Part shown: in pieces, positions 1 to 7,917 of the stretch
Position numbering within the stretch: position 1 is the first letter of the stretch
Layout of the letters: each line of letters starts with the position of its first letter
NCBI RefSeq assembly: GCF_012641095.1
Contig: NZ_JAAVSC010000015.1
Coordinates: 1-61,396 of the forward strand
Source: Lactobacillus sp. HBUAS51381
GTDB lineage: Bacteria; Bacillota; Bacilli; Lactobacillales; Lactobacillaceae
DNA length: 61,396 nt
Direction: 5' to 3'
Program-made: the position numbers and the translations under genes
Notes under the pieces: generated by a model
What the model was told of the DNA's origin: nothing
Databases searched by the model: none
Seen by the model: the letters and a program-made list of their open reading frames with translations, nothing else

Positions 1-165
1 GGCTGACGGCTCAAAGCGAGGGAAAAGACAGCACTTTGGCTTTTCCCGATCCTTCCCACAGCGATCCAGACCAAATTTGGCGAACGGTAAGGCGGCCAGT
101 ACACGACTATCATAGTTGTTATCCTTGTCATACCAGGAATTCTAGCTGTCTACTATCTTTCATCA
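1..165 (+). repeat. Intergenic repeat copy A (3' part, cut by window edge)
   Basis: The right-hand part of the repeat family described under copies B-D. It runs from the ..GGCTGACGGCTCAAAG.. segment through the right inverted repeat AGACCAAATTTG (68-79), the invariant GGCGAACGGTAAGGCGG, and a tail (about 95-165) ending near CTAGCTGT. The tail faces the 3' end of the MerR gene on the minus strand, whose stop is at 223. The left part lies outside the window. Confidence 0.85.
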
Positions 166-222
166 TACTCCCACCCAAGTTGACTGTTTTGGCACCAATG
201 CGCTTCTGCATTTTATCGCGCA

Positions 223-954
223 TTACCGCGCAGGTGTAGCTTTGCGCAGCACCTCCACGCAGTAATTGGTCTGACCGCAGACCGGACAAGTTAACTTCCG
301 CGTCTTGGGGGTATGCCCGGACCAGAAGGCCTGCTTAAACTGGGGCCGAAACTGACTGTTACAGTTCGAACAAATAAAGTCCACCGCGTTGAAGTACTGA
401 CGGACCGCCACGGTAGCAAAGACGATGGCCACCACGAGGGCAGCGCCAAAGACCCACCAGTTGCCCACCACGATACTGTAAATCAACGCGGCTAGTTCAA
501 TGGCGTCCATTAAAAGCCCCCAACCTACCAGGTTCAAATGAATCTTCCGTAAACCTTGCTTGTTCGTCATAATGCGTTCCATGTCTTCGATCGATTTAAT
601 TGGAACTTCCGCAAAGTCATTTAGGCCTGCCCGCACTTGTCTAACCGTCCGTAATTTTTCTGCATTGGTGGCCTGTTCATCACGCAGCTTCTGTTCCTGT
701 TGATCCAACAGTAACGCCAGCACATGGCTCGATTGGTCGCTGTCTAAAATTTCTTGGATTGCGGTCAACGTAAGCCCCATTCCTTTGAGTAATAGAATCA
801 GCTTCAGCCGTTTCAGATCCGCCGCTGAATAGAGCCGGCGGCCACCCGTGCTCAGCTCGCTGGGTTGTAGTAACCCTTTTTGATCATAGTATTGGAGCGT
901 CCGCACGGAGACGTGCACCTGTTTTGCCAGTTCCCCGGTCGTTAATTTTGACAT
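223..954 (-). CDS. MerR-family regulator with two membrane helices and a C-terminal zinc ribbon
   Basis: A 243-residue protein. Residues 1-70 form a MerR-type winged helix (TTGELAKQVHVSVRTLQYYD, then GRRLYSAADLKRLK), followed by a short coiled segment. Two hydrophobic helices lie at about 142-163 and 165-186. The C-terminus carries a four-Cys zinc ribbon with CxxC pairs at about 195/198 and 223/226. The start chosen is the ATG at 954, preceded by AGGAGGTGAAATCC; an upstream in-frame ATG at 1077 has no such site. MerR proteins bind promoters as dimers; here the regulator would be held at the membrane. The ligand is unknown. The gene is alone, and its own promoter region holds an inverted repeat (1029-1053). 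Family assignment is firm; the sensing role is inference. Confidence 0.88.
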   Translation of the reverse strand: MSKLTTGELAKQVHVSVRTLQYYDQKGLLQPSELSTGGRRLYSAADLKRLKLILLLKGMGLTLTAIQEILDSDQSSHVLALLLDQQEQKLRDEQATNAEKLRTVRQVRAGLNDFAEVPIKSIEDMERIMTNKQGLRKIHLNLVGWGLLMDAIELAALIYSIVVGNWWVFGAALVVAIVFATVAVRQYFNAVDFICSNCNSQFRPQFKQAFWSGHTPKTRKLTCPVCGQTNYCVEVLRKATPAR

Positions 955-1028
955 GGATTTCACCTCCTGACTTAAGTTATACGGGATGACGCCGCGTGAT
1001 GAGCAAGTGTTAAATCGTATTTTCTGAA

Positions 1029-1053
1029 ATTTCCCAATTATTTCCAGGGAAAT
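1029..1053. promoter_or_regulatory. Inverted repeat upstream of the MerR gene, possible operator
   Basis: ATTTCCC and GGGAAAT arms separated by 11 bp, about 75 bp upstream of the MerR start. MerR proteins commonly bind such dyads in their own promoters. No clear -35/-10 pair could be fixed around it, so the assignment is tentative. Confidence 0.35.
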
Positions 1054-1180
1054 ATCGGCGCTGCTTGCCGCACGCACAGCTTTTCACGAGTATCGCTGTT
1101 ATTTTGTACCCTAATCGTCACTCATTTCATTTCCCGGGTTATTTTCATCCATTGTATCGTATTTCCTAACCCTGTGCGTC

Positions 1181-1212
1181 AAAAAACAAGCCACCTAGAC
1201 TCAGGCGGCTTG
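1181..1212 (-). terminator. Rho-independent terminator of the acyltransferase/ligase/binding-protein operon
   Basis: On the minus strand CAAGCC..GGCTTG closes a stem that is followed by six T residues, just downstream of the binding-protein stop at 1225. Confidence 0.8.
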
Positions 1213-1224
1213 CGCAATATCTGT

Positions 1225-2208
1225 TTATTCTTTTAAATACGTCACAATCTTGTCCACCGTAACATCCGTCTTCAAGATGCCGGCTTGATAGAAGGCATCC
1301 GCAATCTTCTGCTGTTCCTTAGTGATGCTCTTGGTCATGCTGCCAAACGTATAACTCCGGCGCATCACCATCTTCTTGACGACTGCCGACGAAAGCTTCA
1401 ACGACTTACTCATCATTTTAATCAGCTTCGACTTGTGGGTATTGGCCCACTGCATGTCTTCACCCAGGTACTTCACCAAGTATTTCGACGTCTTGGTATG
1501 CGTTTTGGCATAACTCTGCGTAGAAATCAGGAAGTCCCGGTTGTTGCTCAGGCCCACGCCGTTTGTCAGTAGTTTGGCGTTCTGATTAACCTGGGCTTGG
1601 GCGGTGTACGGATCCCAAGTGACCCAAGCCGCTACTTTACCCTTGGCAAATGCGACACTGGCCGAAGACTGGTCCATGTTTACCCACGTGACGTCAGAAG
1701 CGGACATGCCGGCCTTCTTCAGCGCTTGGAGCAGAAGATACTGCGAGCTCGTACCCTTGGTATAGGCGACCTTCTTACCTTTCAGGTCCTTAATCGAGGA
1801 GATGCCGCTACCTTTCTTCACAACGATCCCCGACCCATTAGGCTTGGCCGAACCGGCCCCAATGTAGGTCAACTTGGTCCCGGCCGCCTGCGCCGTGACG
1901 GGTGGGGTATCCCCGGTTCTGGCGTAGTCAATGCTCCCCGACTTCAAAGCCTGCAGCAGTGACGTGCCGTCCTGAAACTGTTTATACACCACTTTATAGC
2001 CCTTGGCCTTCATCTCCTTGACCAATTCGCCGCGTTGACGGGAAATATCGACCGGGTCGCCCTTCTGATAACCCACCGTCACGGTTGTGAGCCCGCTGGA
2101 TTGACTGCTGGCATCAGTTTGTCGGTAGCCATAGAAGGCCACGCCGGCCCACAGGATAACGATGAGACCGACTAACCATTTGAGGAAACGCCGCTTGGTT
2201 TGACTCAT
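1225..2208 (-). CDS. Sulfonate/taurine-type ABC substrate-binding protein (SsuA/NMT1-like), orphan
   Basis: A 327-residue extracytoplasmic solute-binding protein. Residues 9-28 form a hydrophobic export/anchor helix with no lipobox Cys. The mature part has the SsuA/TauA pattern: VTVGYQKGDPVDISRQ near 43-60, SIDYARTGDTPPVTAQAAG near 95-112, and a second lobe with IKDLKGKKVAYTKGTSSQYLL and VAAWVTWDPYTAQ. Family members deliver aliphatic sulfonates, nitrate or thiamine precursors to an SsuB/SsuC-type permease, but no ABC ATPase or permease gene is adjacent. The start ATG overlaps the ligase stop by four bases (ATGA), so it is translationally coupled as the last gene of a three-gene operon. The ligand is not predictable. 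Confidence 0.85.
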   Translation of the reverse strand: MSQTKRRFLKWLVGLIVILWAGVAFYGYRQTDASSQSSGLTTVTVGYQKGDPVDISRQRGELVKEMKAKGYKVVYKQFQDGTSLLQALKSGSIDYARTGDTPPVTAQAAGTKLTYIGAGSAKPNGSGIVVKKGSGISSIKDLKGKKVAYTKGTSSQYLLLQALKKAGMSASDVTWVNMDQSSASVAFAKGKVAAWVTWDPYTAQAQVNQNAKLLTNGVGLSNNRDFLISTQSYAKTHTKTSKYLVKYLGEDMQWANTHKSKLIKMMSKSLKLSSAVVKKMVMRRSYTFGSMTKSITKEQQKIADAFYQAGILKTDVTVDKIVTYLKE

Positions 2209-3722
2209 GCGCCCTCACCGATCCCTTGGGCCAGCACCTGTTGCCGAAGTTTTGGCCGAACGACCTTGCCCGTGGCATTGCGCGGATAGTCTTGAACGAA
2301 CAGGATTCGTTTCGGTTGTTCGTACGGCGCCAGCGTGCGTTGGGCCTGGTCGAGGACCGCCTGACGTTGTGCCTGTTGGTCGCCGGGTTGGGAAATGATG
2401 ACGGCCGTGACCGCCTCGCCGTACAGGTCATCGGGGGTGCCAATGACGGTGACTTCTTTAATAAAGGACAGTTCACTGAGTTCATTTTCAACGTAGGCTG
2501 GGGCGACCTTTTCACCGCCCACGCTGATGATGTCCTTCTTGCGTCCGCTGACGAAGAGGTAGCCATCGGCGTCAAAGTAACCCAGGTCGCCGGTTAGAAA
2601 CCAGCCGTCCTGAAAGGAATCGGGGTGCGGATCGAGGTACGCGTGAATCACGTGATCGCCCCGCACGGCAATCTCGCCGGTCTCGTGGCTGTTGGGCACA
2701 AACTGACCGTTGACCACAATTGCCACATCCGTGCCCACCGGCTTACCGACCGACCCCACCTTGGGCGCGTCGTACGGATTCAAGGTGCACTGGCTGGCCG
2801 TTTCGGTCATGCCGTAGCCCTCCATAATCCGGGTATGGTACGTCTCTTGAAATTGCGTGAGCTTTTCAAGGGGCAACGAGAACGAAGAGCAGCGCACAAA
2901 CCGTAACCGACTGCGGCTCTGATCATACGTCGCACGCGAGCGGTCATTCAACAATAAGATGTTAATGATGGTGGGCACCACGGACACCCACGTCACGCCG
3001 TTGTCCTGAACCTGTGGCCAGAAGCGACTGGCACTAAACTTCGGCGTAATCACCACCCGGCCACCAGATAGCCGGGTTGACAGGAGCGACATCACCTGGG
3101 CGTTAATGTGAAAGAGCGGCATGACGATCAATGTGGTATCGGCCGCCGTCATGCGGTGGCTGGCGATATCGTGGGCCGCGCCGTTGCGCAACAGTTCGTG
3201 CGTTAAGCCCACACGTTTGGGCTGACCAGTGGTTCCCGAGGTGTTCAGAATCAAGGCGAGATCTTCTTCGGTAGGCGTCGCGGCGACGTGCCCGCTGATG
3301 GCCTCATCTCGCAAGATCGTGACTACCGGGGCGGTCGTTAACTGTAAGGTTGCCGCCGTGGTCTCGCGATTGACCTGTGCGGCGTCCAGTAATTGGGGAC
3401 CCACGATGATGGCCGCATAGTCGTGCGCTGCTAGTTCCGTTTGCATTTCAGCAGCCGGTGTCTTGGGGGCGACCGGATGCATCACCGCACCGATCGCCCA
3501 GATAGCCTGCGTCAAGACGGGATAGAGCGCCGAATTGGGGAGGCACACGTAGACACGGTCACCGTGCCCCACCCGCAAACCGCGCAGTTGGTCCTCGAGC
3601 TGATCCACATCGGCAGCTAATTCGGCCCCGGTGAACCAACGGTCGCGGGCCTCGTCCTTAATGACGGTTTGTTGGGAGGCTTGTTTCAGTTGTTGGGCGA
3701 GTTTTAAGGTTATTTTTGACAT
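2205..3722 (-). CDS. AMP-forming acyl-CoA ligase, oxalyl-CoA-synthetase-like
   Basis: About 505 residues of the ANL adenylating superfamily. It has the P-loop-like motif LNTSGTTGQPKRVGLTHE (near 160-177), MPLFHINAQ, the A5 core EGYGMTETASQ, the A7 core GWFLTGDLGYFDADGYLFVSGR, and the catalytic Lys region NATGKVVRPKL near the end. The arrangement recalls AAE3/Pcs60-type oxalate-CoA ligases, but the substrate is not established. Two in-frame ATGs exist at 3728 and 3722; the second lies 9 nt from AAGGAG and is preferred. The 5' end overlaps the acyltransferase gene by about 65 bp and the 3' end overlaps the binding-protein gene, so all three are one operon. Such enzymes activate a carboxylate to acyl-CoA in the cytoplasm. 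Confidence 0.85.
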   Translation of the reverse strand: MSKITLKLAQQLKQASQQTVIKDEARDRWFTGAELAADVDQLEDQLRGLRVGHGDRVYVCLPNSALYPVLTQAIWAIGAVMHPVAPKTPAAEMQTELAAHDYAAIIVGPQLLDAAQVNRETTAATLQLTTAPVVTILRDEAISGHVAATPTEEDLALILNTSGTTGQPKRVGLTHELLRNGAAHDIASHRMTAADTTLIVMPLFHINAQVMSLLSTRLSGGRVVITPKFSASRFWPQVQDNGVTWVSVVPTIINILLLNDRSRATYDQSRSRLRFVRCSSFSLPLEKLTQFQETYHTRIMEGYGMTETASQCTLNPYDAPKVGSVGKPVGTDVAIVVNGQFVPNSHETGEIAVRGDHVIHAYLDPHPDSFQDGWFLTGDLGYFDADGYLFVSGRKKDIISVGGEKVAPAYVENELSELSFIKEVTVIGTPDDLYGEAVTAVIISQPGDQQAQRQAVLDQAQRTLAPYEQPKRILFVQDYPRNATGKVVRPKLRQQVLAQGIGEGA

Positions 3723-4878
3723 AAACATGATCTCCTTTCAAGCGATGCCACTGCGGACGTCCGATCAGAACGCCAAACGGTGGCACTCGGTAACAGAACC
3801 AAGAAATGGCGAGCGCACCGCCAAAGACGAAGAGGTAGCCAATGGGTAGTAGCGCGAGAATTGCCCAGGCCGGCAGCTTTAAGAGGCTTAGAATGCCACC
3901 GAGTGCAAACAACGGCAGGCTTTGCGTCAAGTAAACACCAAACGACACCGTGGAGAAGGCCCGGATGAGGCGATCGAGCCACTGCGGGAGGCCGTGCTGG
4001 CGAACCTTGGCGTACTGCAGGCCTAGCCAGAAGACGAAGGCTAGCATGCAGACATCGTACACAAAGATATAGGGCTGATGGACGGAGAAAATGCCGCTCC
4101 GGCTCAACTTCAAGACGTCCCGGTCTCCGAAATAAAGGAAGACCGTTCCGACCGCTAAGATGGCCGTCAGCCAGCCAATCAGTCGGTGATGGCGTTCCAC
4201 CCAGGCCACGCAGGTGTCGTAGTGAATGGCCACGGCGCCACCCGCCAGGAAGTAGAATTGATAAACCAAGACGTTGGTGCCATAACTCCTGAAGAAATAC
4301 CACCAGTCACTAGTATCCACGTGGGGTAACCAATACTTGATTCCGATGAGCAGTAGCATTTGAATCGCAGCACTGATCCCAATAATCGCTGGATGATTGT
4401 CCGGAAACTTCTTGAAGAGCGCCACGATCAACGGGAACAACAGATACAGCTGGAATGTCACCATAATGTAGTACATGTAGTACTCATTCCCATACCTGAG
4501 CGCGTTACCCAGATGCGGCCAGTACGTCGACCAGTCGATGCCGCCACTGGCAATCAGGGTGGCCACGACCATGATGATGGCGTTCCAGGCAATGTAAGGA
4601 ATCCCCGAACCCAGATAGCGTTTCTTCCAGAACCGTAACCAGTGGTGGTCGCGATTGTAGTAATTCAGGACCAAGACCAGACCAGTCATGAACATGAATC
4701 CCATCCGTGTAAAATGTAAGGCTAAATGCGTTGCTTCTAAAATCAATTGACTATGCGAGGTATCCACCAGGCGCGCTTCAAATGCCGTCGTGGTGTGATT
4801 GAGCAAAACCCCACCGATAAAGATGACGCGCATCAGATCGACCTCGTGTAAATACCGCCGTTTTTTCCGTTCGGCCAC
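3658..4878 (-). CDS. Acyltransferase family 3 (OafA/WecH-type) integral membrane protein
   Basis: A 406-residue polytopic protein with about ten hydrophobic helices. The N-terminal R-x10-H signature typical of acyltransferase 3 (VDLMRVIFIGGVLLNHTT) lies at about 13-30, followed by FMFMTGLVLVLNYY. Members move acyl groups from acyl-CoA to cell-surface sugars or lipids. The start is a GTG at 4878 with GAGGTGAGACC upstream. It is the first gene of the operon with the acyl-CoA ligase and the sulfonate-type binding protein. An economical reading is that the ligase makes the acyl donor used here, but that is inference. The C-terminal 20 or so residues are encoded over the start of the ligase gene. 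Confidence 0.88.
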   Translation of the reverse strand: MAERKKRRYLHEVDLMRVIFIGGVLLNHTTTAFEARLVDTSHSQLILEATHLALHFTRMGFMFMTGLVLVLNYYNRDHHWLRFWKKRYLGSGIPYIAWNAIIMVVATLIASGGIDWSTYWPHLGNALRYGNEYYMYYIMVTFQLYLLFPLIVALFKKFPDNHPAIIGISAAIQMLLLIGIKYWLPHVDTSDWWYFFRSYGTNVLVYQFYFLAGGAVAIHYDTCVAWVERHHRLIGWLTAILAVGTVFLYFGDRDVLKLSRSGIFSVHQPYIFVYDVCMLAFVFWLGLQYAKVRQHGLPQWLDRLIRAFSTVSFGVYLTQSLPLFALGGILSLLKLPAWAILALLPIGYLFVFGGALAISWFCYRVPPFGVLIGRPQWHRLKGDHVYVKNNLKTRPTTETSLPTNRH

Positions 4879-5010
4879 GGTCTCACCTCTCTACTTTTAA
4901 CAAATCACCAGATCTAACAAACAACATGCTCTAGTTATAGCATCCGTGACGGCGCAACGTCCTGACGCTAACTTAAGGATTTTCTGTGATTTTCTTATGT
5001 TGCCAAGAGT

Positions 5011-5119
5011 GTGACAACAGGCGATTAACTGGTGAGCATTAACGCTGATAGGCGGATAATCCGGCCCTTGGATGATTTGGCTATCAGTGTTAAGCGGAAT
5101 CAGTTGCCTGTTGGCGCAC
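5011..5119. other. Long imperfect inverted repeat (about 109 nt) in a divergent intergenic region
   Basis: The inner arms TTAACGCTGATAG (5039-5051) and CTATCAGTGTTAA (5081-5093) pair over 13 bp with one mismatch. ACTG/CAGT (5028-5031/5101-5104) pair next. The outer arms CAACAGGC/GCCTGTTG (5015-5022/5106-5113) pair over 8 bp, with GTG/CAC beyond them. It lies between the acyltransferase and arylsulfotransferase genes, about 260 bp upstream of the latter's start, and directly abuts repeat remnant G. No ORF, promoter or known riboswitch core was recognised in it. Confidence 0.6.
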
Positions 5120-5136
5120 GTTTCGGCTATGTTGCT

Positions 5137-5178
5137 GCCCACCGCGTTCCCGGTCAAATTCGGCGAACGGTAAGGGTG
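5137..5178 (+). repeat. Degenerate remnant of the intergenic repeat (copy G)
   Basis: CCCACCGCGTTCC is followed, after a diverged CGGT, by CAAATTCGGCGAACGGTAAGG. This matches the right inverted repeat and the invariant GGCGAACGGTAAGG of copies A-F with a few substitutions. Nothing else of the repeat is recognisable. It is the only copy not facing a convergent gene 3' end. Confidence 0.65.
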
Positions 5179-5284
5179 CTCAGCAATCTGCCTCACTTCA
5201 CCCCCGTCTAAACCAAACCAGCTAAGACACAAGATCATCACATTTTCTTCTCAAAAGTATCATACCCCGGTAACATAACTGTTT

Positions 5285-5377
5285 TATAGCAGTGCTATAT
5301 TGGAGGTGTTACATATGGGGGAGCTAACTTGGTGGTTAGTGCCCCCTTTTTCATATTTGATGAAGGAGATGTCTCAT
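5285..5377 (+). promoter_or_regulatory. Leader of the arylsulfotransferase gene with dyad, decoy RBS and terminator-like hairpin
   Basis: TATAGC-AGT-GCTATA (5285-5299) is a perfect 15-bp dyad. It is followed at once by GGAGGTG and an ATG at 5315. That ATG opens a leader reading frame (MGELTWWLVPP...) that runs in frame into the main gene. Over the same bases GGGGG..CTAAC (5317-5328) pairs with GTTAG..CCCCC to form a strong stem followed by TTTTTC (ends near 5352), which resembles an intrinsic terminator. A second site, AAGGAG (5363-5368), serves the TTG start at 5378. The arrangement suggests transcription attenuation or translation coupling; this has not been shown. Confidence 0.5.
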
Positions 5378-7069
5378 TTGCAATTTAAACACCCCCGGAT
5401 GGCGGCCCTGGCCGTCGCATCCCTGGCAATCTTGACGGTTGGCCTCGCCGGCTGTTCAACGAGCAAAAGTAGCAATTCCACCTATAAGATTAAGAACAAC
5501 AAGGTCGCGCTGACCGACGCCCAGATTAAGAAGAATCTGGACACCAAGCTGATTACGACCCGACAGGACGCTCAAAAATCGGCCACTGCCAAGTACAAGG
5601 CGGCGGCCGAAAGTAACCAGTACACGCTGAGTAGCCCCTACGTGAAGGTCAACCCCTATGGGACATCCCCCCTTTCCGCGCTGGTAACCTTTAAGTCCAG
5701 CACCGCCGAGAAGATTACCTATACGGTGGTCGGCAAGTCCGACAAGACGTCCATCACCAATACGGTCAAGGGCGGCTACACCAAGAGCCATCAAGTTCCC
5801 GTCGTTGGCCTGTACGCGGACACGAACAACACGGTCAAGATTACCGCGACGACCAAAAACGGTAAGACCCAGACCAAGACGTTGAGGATGAAGACGGGCG
5901 CACTGCCAAAATACGTCAAGAACGCGACGATCACGACCAAGAACGTCAATAAGTCCAAGATGAGTATTGGCAAGAACAAGTTAACCATCATCAATCGGAC
6001 GACGAAACAGCCATTTGCCATTGATGCGGATGGCGCCGTGCGGTGGTATGATACCAACTACTCCCAACACACCATTGAGCAGTGGTCCAACGGGCACGTC
6101 ATGATTCTCTCCAAGAAGAATCAGAACTCCGACGTTTACAATGACTTGATTGAAACGGACTACCTCGGTCGCGTTTATCGGGAGTATGGCTTTGCCAACA
6201 AGACCAGCAGTACCGATGGCGGTGTCGAAACGACCGTCATTCACCATGACCTGGTGGAACTGCCTAACCACAACTTCCTAGCGACCGTCTCGGATGGGTC
6301 CAAATATAAGGAAGATACCCTGATCGAGGTTTCCCACAAGACCGGGAAGATCGTGAAGGTTATCGACCTCAAGAAGATTCTGCCCAAGTCCATGTGGGAT
6401 AAGTATAAGAAGGGCACCGATGGCAAGATCGACTGGCTGCATAACAACGCCGTGGATTACGATCAGAACGACCATTCCATCGTCCTCTCCAACCGGAATC
6501 AAGATCTCATCATGAAGTTAGACTACAAGACGGATCACATCAAGTGGCTCTATAGCGGCAAGAAGAAGTCCAGTTGGCCTAAGGTTTACCAGAAGTATGT
6601 CTTAACCCCAACGAAGGGTACCATTATCACCGGTGGACAACACGGGCTCTACCTGTTGAATAACGGCGGCAAGAACTCAGCCAACAGCGAAAACTTCATG
6701 TTGTACGACAACAATATCGATGTCACGAACGGTAATAAGAAGACCTCCGGCAAGTATTCGCAAGCCGTCGAATATCACGTCAACGCTAAAAAGATGACGA
6801 TTTCGTCGACCTGGTCGTACGGGAAGACGTTAGGCGCGGCCAACTTTACCAGCGTCATCGGTTATGCCGAAAAGGAAAGCAACGGTAACGTGCTGATCGA
6901 CTTTGGGTTCAAGGCCGGTGGCCAACAGAGTAACATCGTTGAAGTGACAAAGAGTGGGCAACAAGTCTTCAACGCCACGATGAAGAACGCGTCCTCCAAG
7001 GCCTACGCTTATCGGGCCTACCGGGTGCCGTTCTACAGTTCCGCTTACGTTTTCGATGCGACGAAATAA
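5378..7069 (+). CDS. Arylsulfotransferase (ASST)-family lipoprotein
   Basis: 563 residues if started at TTG 5378. That start is favoured because AAGGAG lies 8 nt upstream and because it gives a normal signal peptide (KHPRMAALAVASLAILTVGLAGC) with lipobox Cys at residue 26. A longer form could begin at ATG 5315 or 5361. An N-terminal beta-rich domain (about 90-190) is followed by repeated blades typical of the ASST propeller, including FAIDADGAVRWYDTNY, HHDLVELPNHNFLATVSDG, LHNNAVDYDQNDHSIVLSNR and TITGGQHG-like segments. Bacterial ASST enzymes transfer sulfate between phenols without PAPS, and several conserved His residues are visible (HHD, LHNN, GQHG). It would sit outside the membrane. The substrate is unknown. 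It stands alone, with a bidirectional terminator directly after it. Confidence 0.82.
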   Translation: MQFKHPRMAALAVASLAILTVGLAGCSTSKSSNSTYKIKNNKVALTDAQIKKNLDTKLITTRQDAQKSATAKYKAAAESNQYTLSSPYVKVNPYGTSPLSALVTFKSSTAEKITYTVVGKSDKTSITNTVKGGYTKSHQVPVVGLYADTNNTVKITATTKNGKTQTKTLRMKTGALPKYVKNATITTKNVNKSKMSIGKNKLTIINRTTKQPFAIDADGAVRWYDTNYSQHTIEQWSNGHVMILSKKNQNSDVYNDLIETDYLGRVYREYGFANKTSSTDGGVETTVIHHDLVELPNHNFLATVSDGSKYKEDTLIEVSHKTGKIVKVIDLKKILPKSMWDKYKKGTDGKIDWLHNNAVDYDQNDHSIVLSNRNQDLIMKLDYKTDHIKWLYSGKKKSSWPKVYQKYVLTPTKGTIITGGQHGLYLLNNGGKNSANSENFMLYDNNIDVTNGNKKTSGKYSQAVEYHVNAKKMTISSTWSYGKTLGAANFTSVIGYAEKESNGNVLIDFGFKAGGQQSNIVEVTKSGQQVFNATMKNASSKAYAYRAYRVPFYSSAYVFDATK

Positions 7070-7080
7070 TCATGGGTATT

Positions 7081-7114
7081 AAAAATGCGGTCCCCGTCAG
7101 GGATCGCATTTTTT
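7081..7114. terminator. Bidirectional terminator between the ASST gene and the DUF1275 gene
   Basis: AAAAATGCG-TCCC and GGGA-CGCATTTTTT flank a short loop. The stem has a T run on both strands and lies between two convergent genes. Confidence 0.85.
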
Positions 7115-7790
7115 AGTGTTTCCATTTACGGCGCCGGGTCTGCTGATAAAGCCACGTCAACAACGCCCCCAGCAGCCCAATTGGCAATAGTAGCGCATAG
7201 GTTGCCATAACGGCCGTCAAGGCGGCAACGATCATGGCCCCGCCAACGAAGCTCAGGAACAGGGCACCGGTATCCAACGCCTGCGTCCGAGCGTCTCGAC
7301 TGCGGTGGCGGAGTCCCTCGTAGAGTGAAGCCGCCGTGTGACGGCCAGTTCCCGTCAACATCAGTGGCGTAAACGGCCGCCCTTTAATCTGGCGAAATTC
7401 CTGTAACTCGGCGGCCGCCGCTAGCGATAGCAGGGCGACCAGTAGATAACTGGGGAGTTGGTTAAGTAGGAGAACGGCCAGTAAAAGAACGAGCATGTAC
7501 CCCAGCACAACCATCTGCGAACTGATGCGCGACTTTTCTAGGAAATGCTGTAGTCCTCGGACGATGAGCGTCCCGACCACAAAGGCCAGTAAAGCCGTGA
7601 GGTACCGACCAACAGCGCTCAGTTGAAAATGGCCCAAACTAACGCCGAGTAACAGGAGGTTCCCCGTCTGTAAACCGGCAAATACGGCCCCGTGTTCCAA
7701 ATAGGCATAGGCGTCTAAGGCCCCCGCCACCATCGTTAAGCCACAGCCGAAAAGTAACTGCTCGTGGGCGGGATAAGTTATCTGTCTCAA
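7113..7790 (-). CDS. YoaK/DUF1275-family membrane protein
   Basis: 225 residues with six hydrophobic helices. The N-terminal segment FGCGLTMVAGALDAYAYLEHGAVFAGLQTGN is the hallmark of the YoaK (DUF1275) family, in particular the GxxDAxxYL and QTGN patterns; the central LMLTGTGRHTA segment fits the second repeat half. The family is widespread and of unknown function, probably transport-related. It is monocistronic and convergent with the ASST gene, sharing its terminator. Confidence 0.85.
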   Translation of the reverse strand: MRQITYPAHEQLLFGCGLTMVAGALDAYAYLEHGAVFAGLQTGNLLLLGVSLGHFQLSAVGRYLTALLAFVVGTLIVRGLQHFLEKSRISSQMVVLGYMLVLLLAVLLLNQLPSYLLVALLSLAAAAELQEFRQIKGRPFTPLMLTGTGRHTAASLYEGLRHRSRDARTQALDTGALFLSFVGGAMIVAALTAVMATYALLLPIGLLGALLTWLYQQTRRRKWKH

Positions 7791-7863
7791 TACAATTCCC
7801 CTCTCTGAACGTTTCGCGTTTTAACAGTGTAGCGGAAATTGTTTGAGTTTTGGTTAAATCGAC

Positions 7864-7911
7864 GAAAAAGCCACATCAACAATGGCGCTCGTTGTTGATG
7901 TGGCTTGCTTT
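7864..7911. terminator. Strong terminator of the nucleoside operon
   Basis: AAGCCACATCAACAA and TTGTTGATGTGGCTT form a perfect 15-bp stem. Its minus-strand product ends in an A/T-rich run immediately after the nucleoside hydrolase stop at 7918. Confidence 0.88.
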
Positions 7912-7917
7912 AATTCG

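Noticed and set aside
4897-5241. A 114-codon minus-strand ORF upstream of the acyltransferase gene
   Set aside because: It crosses the long hairpin and remnant G, lacks an RBS and has no protein-like composition.
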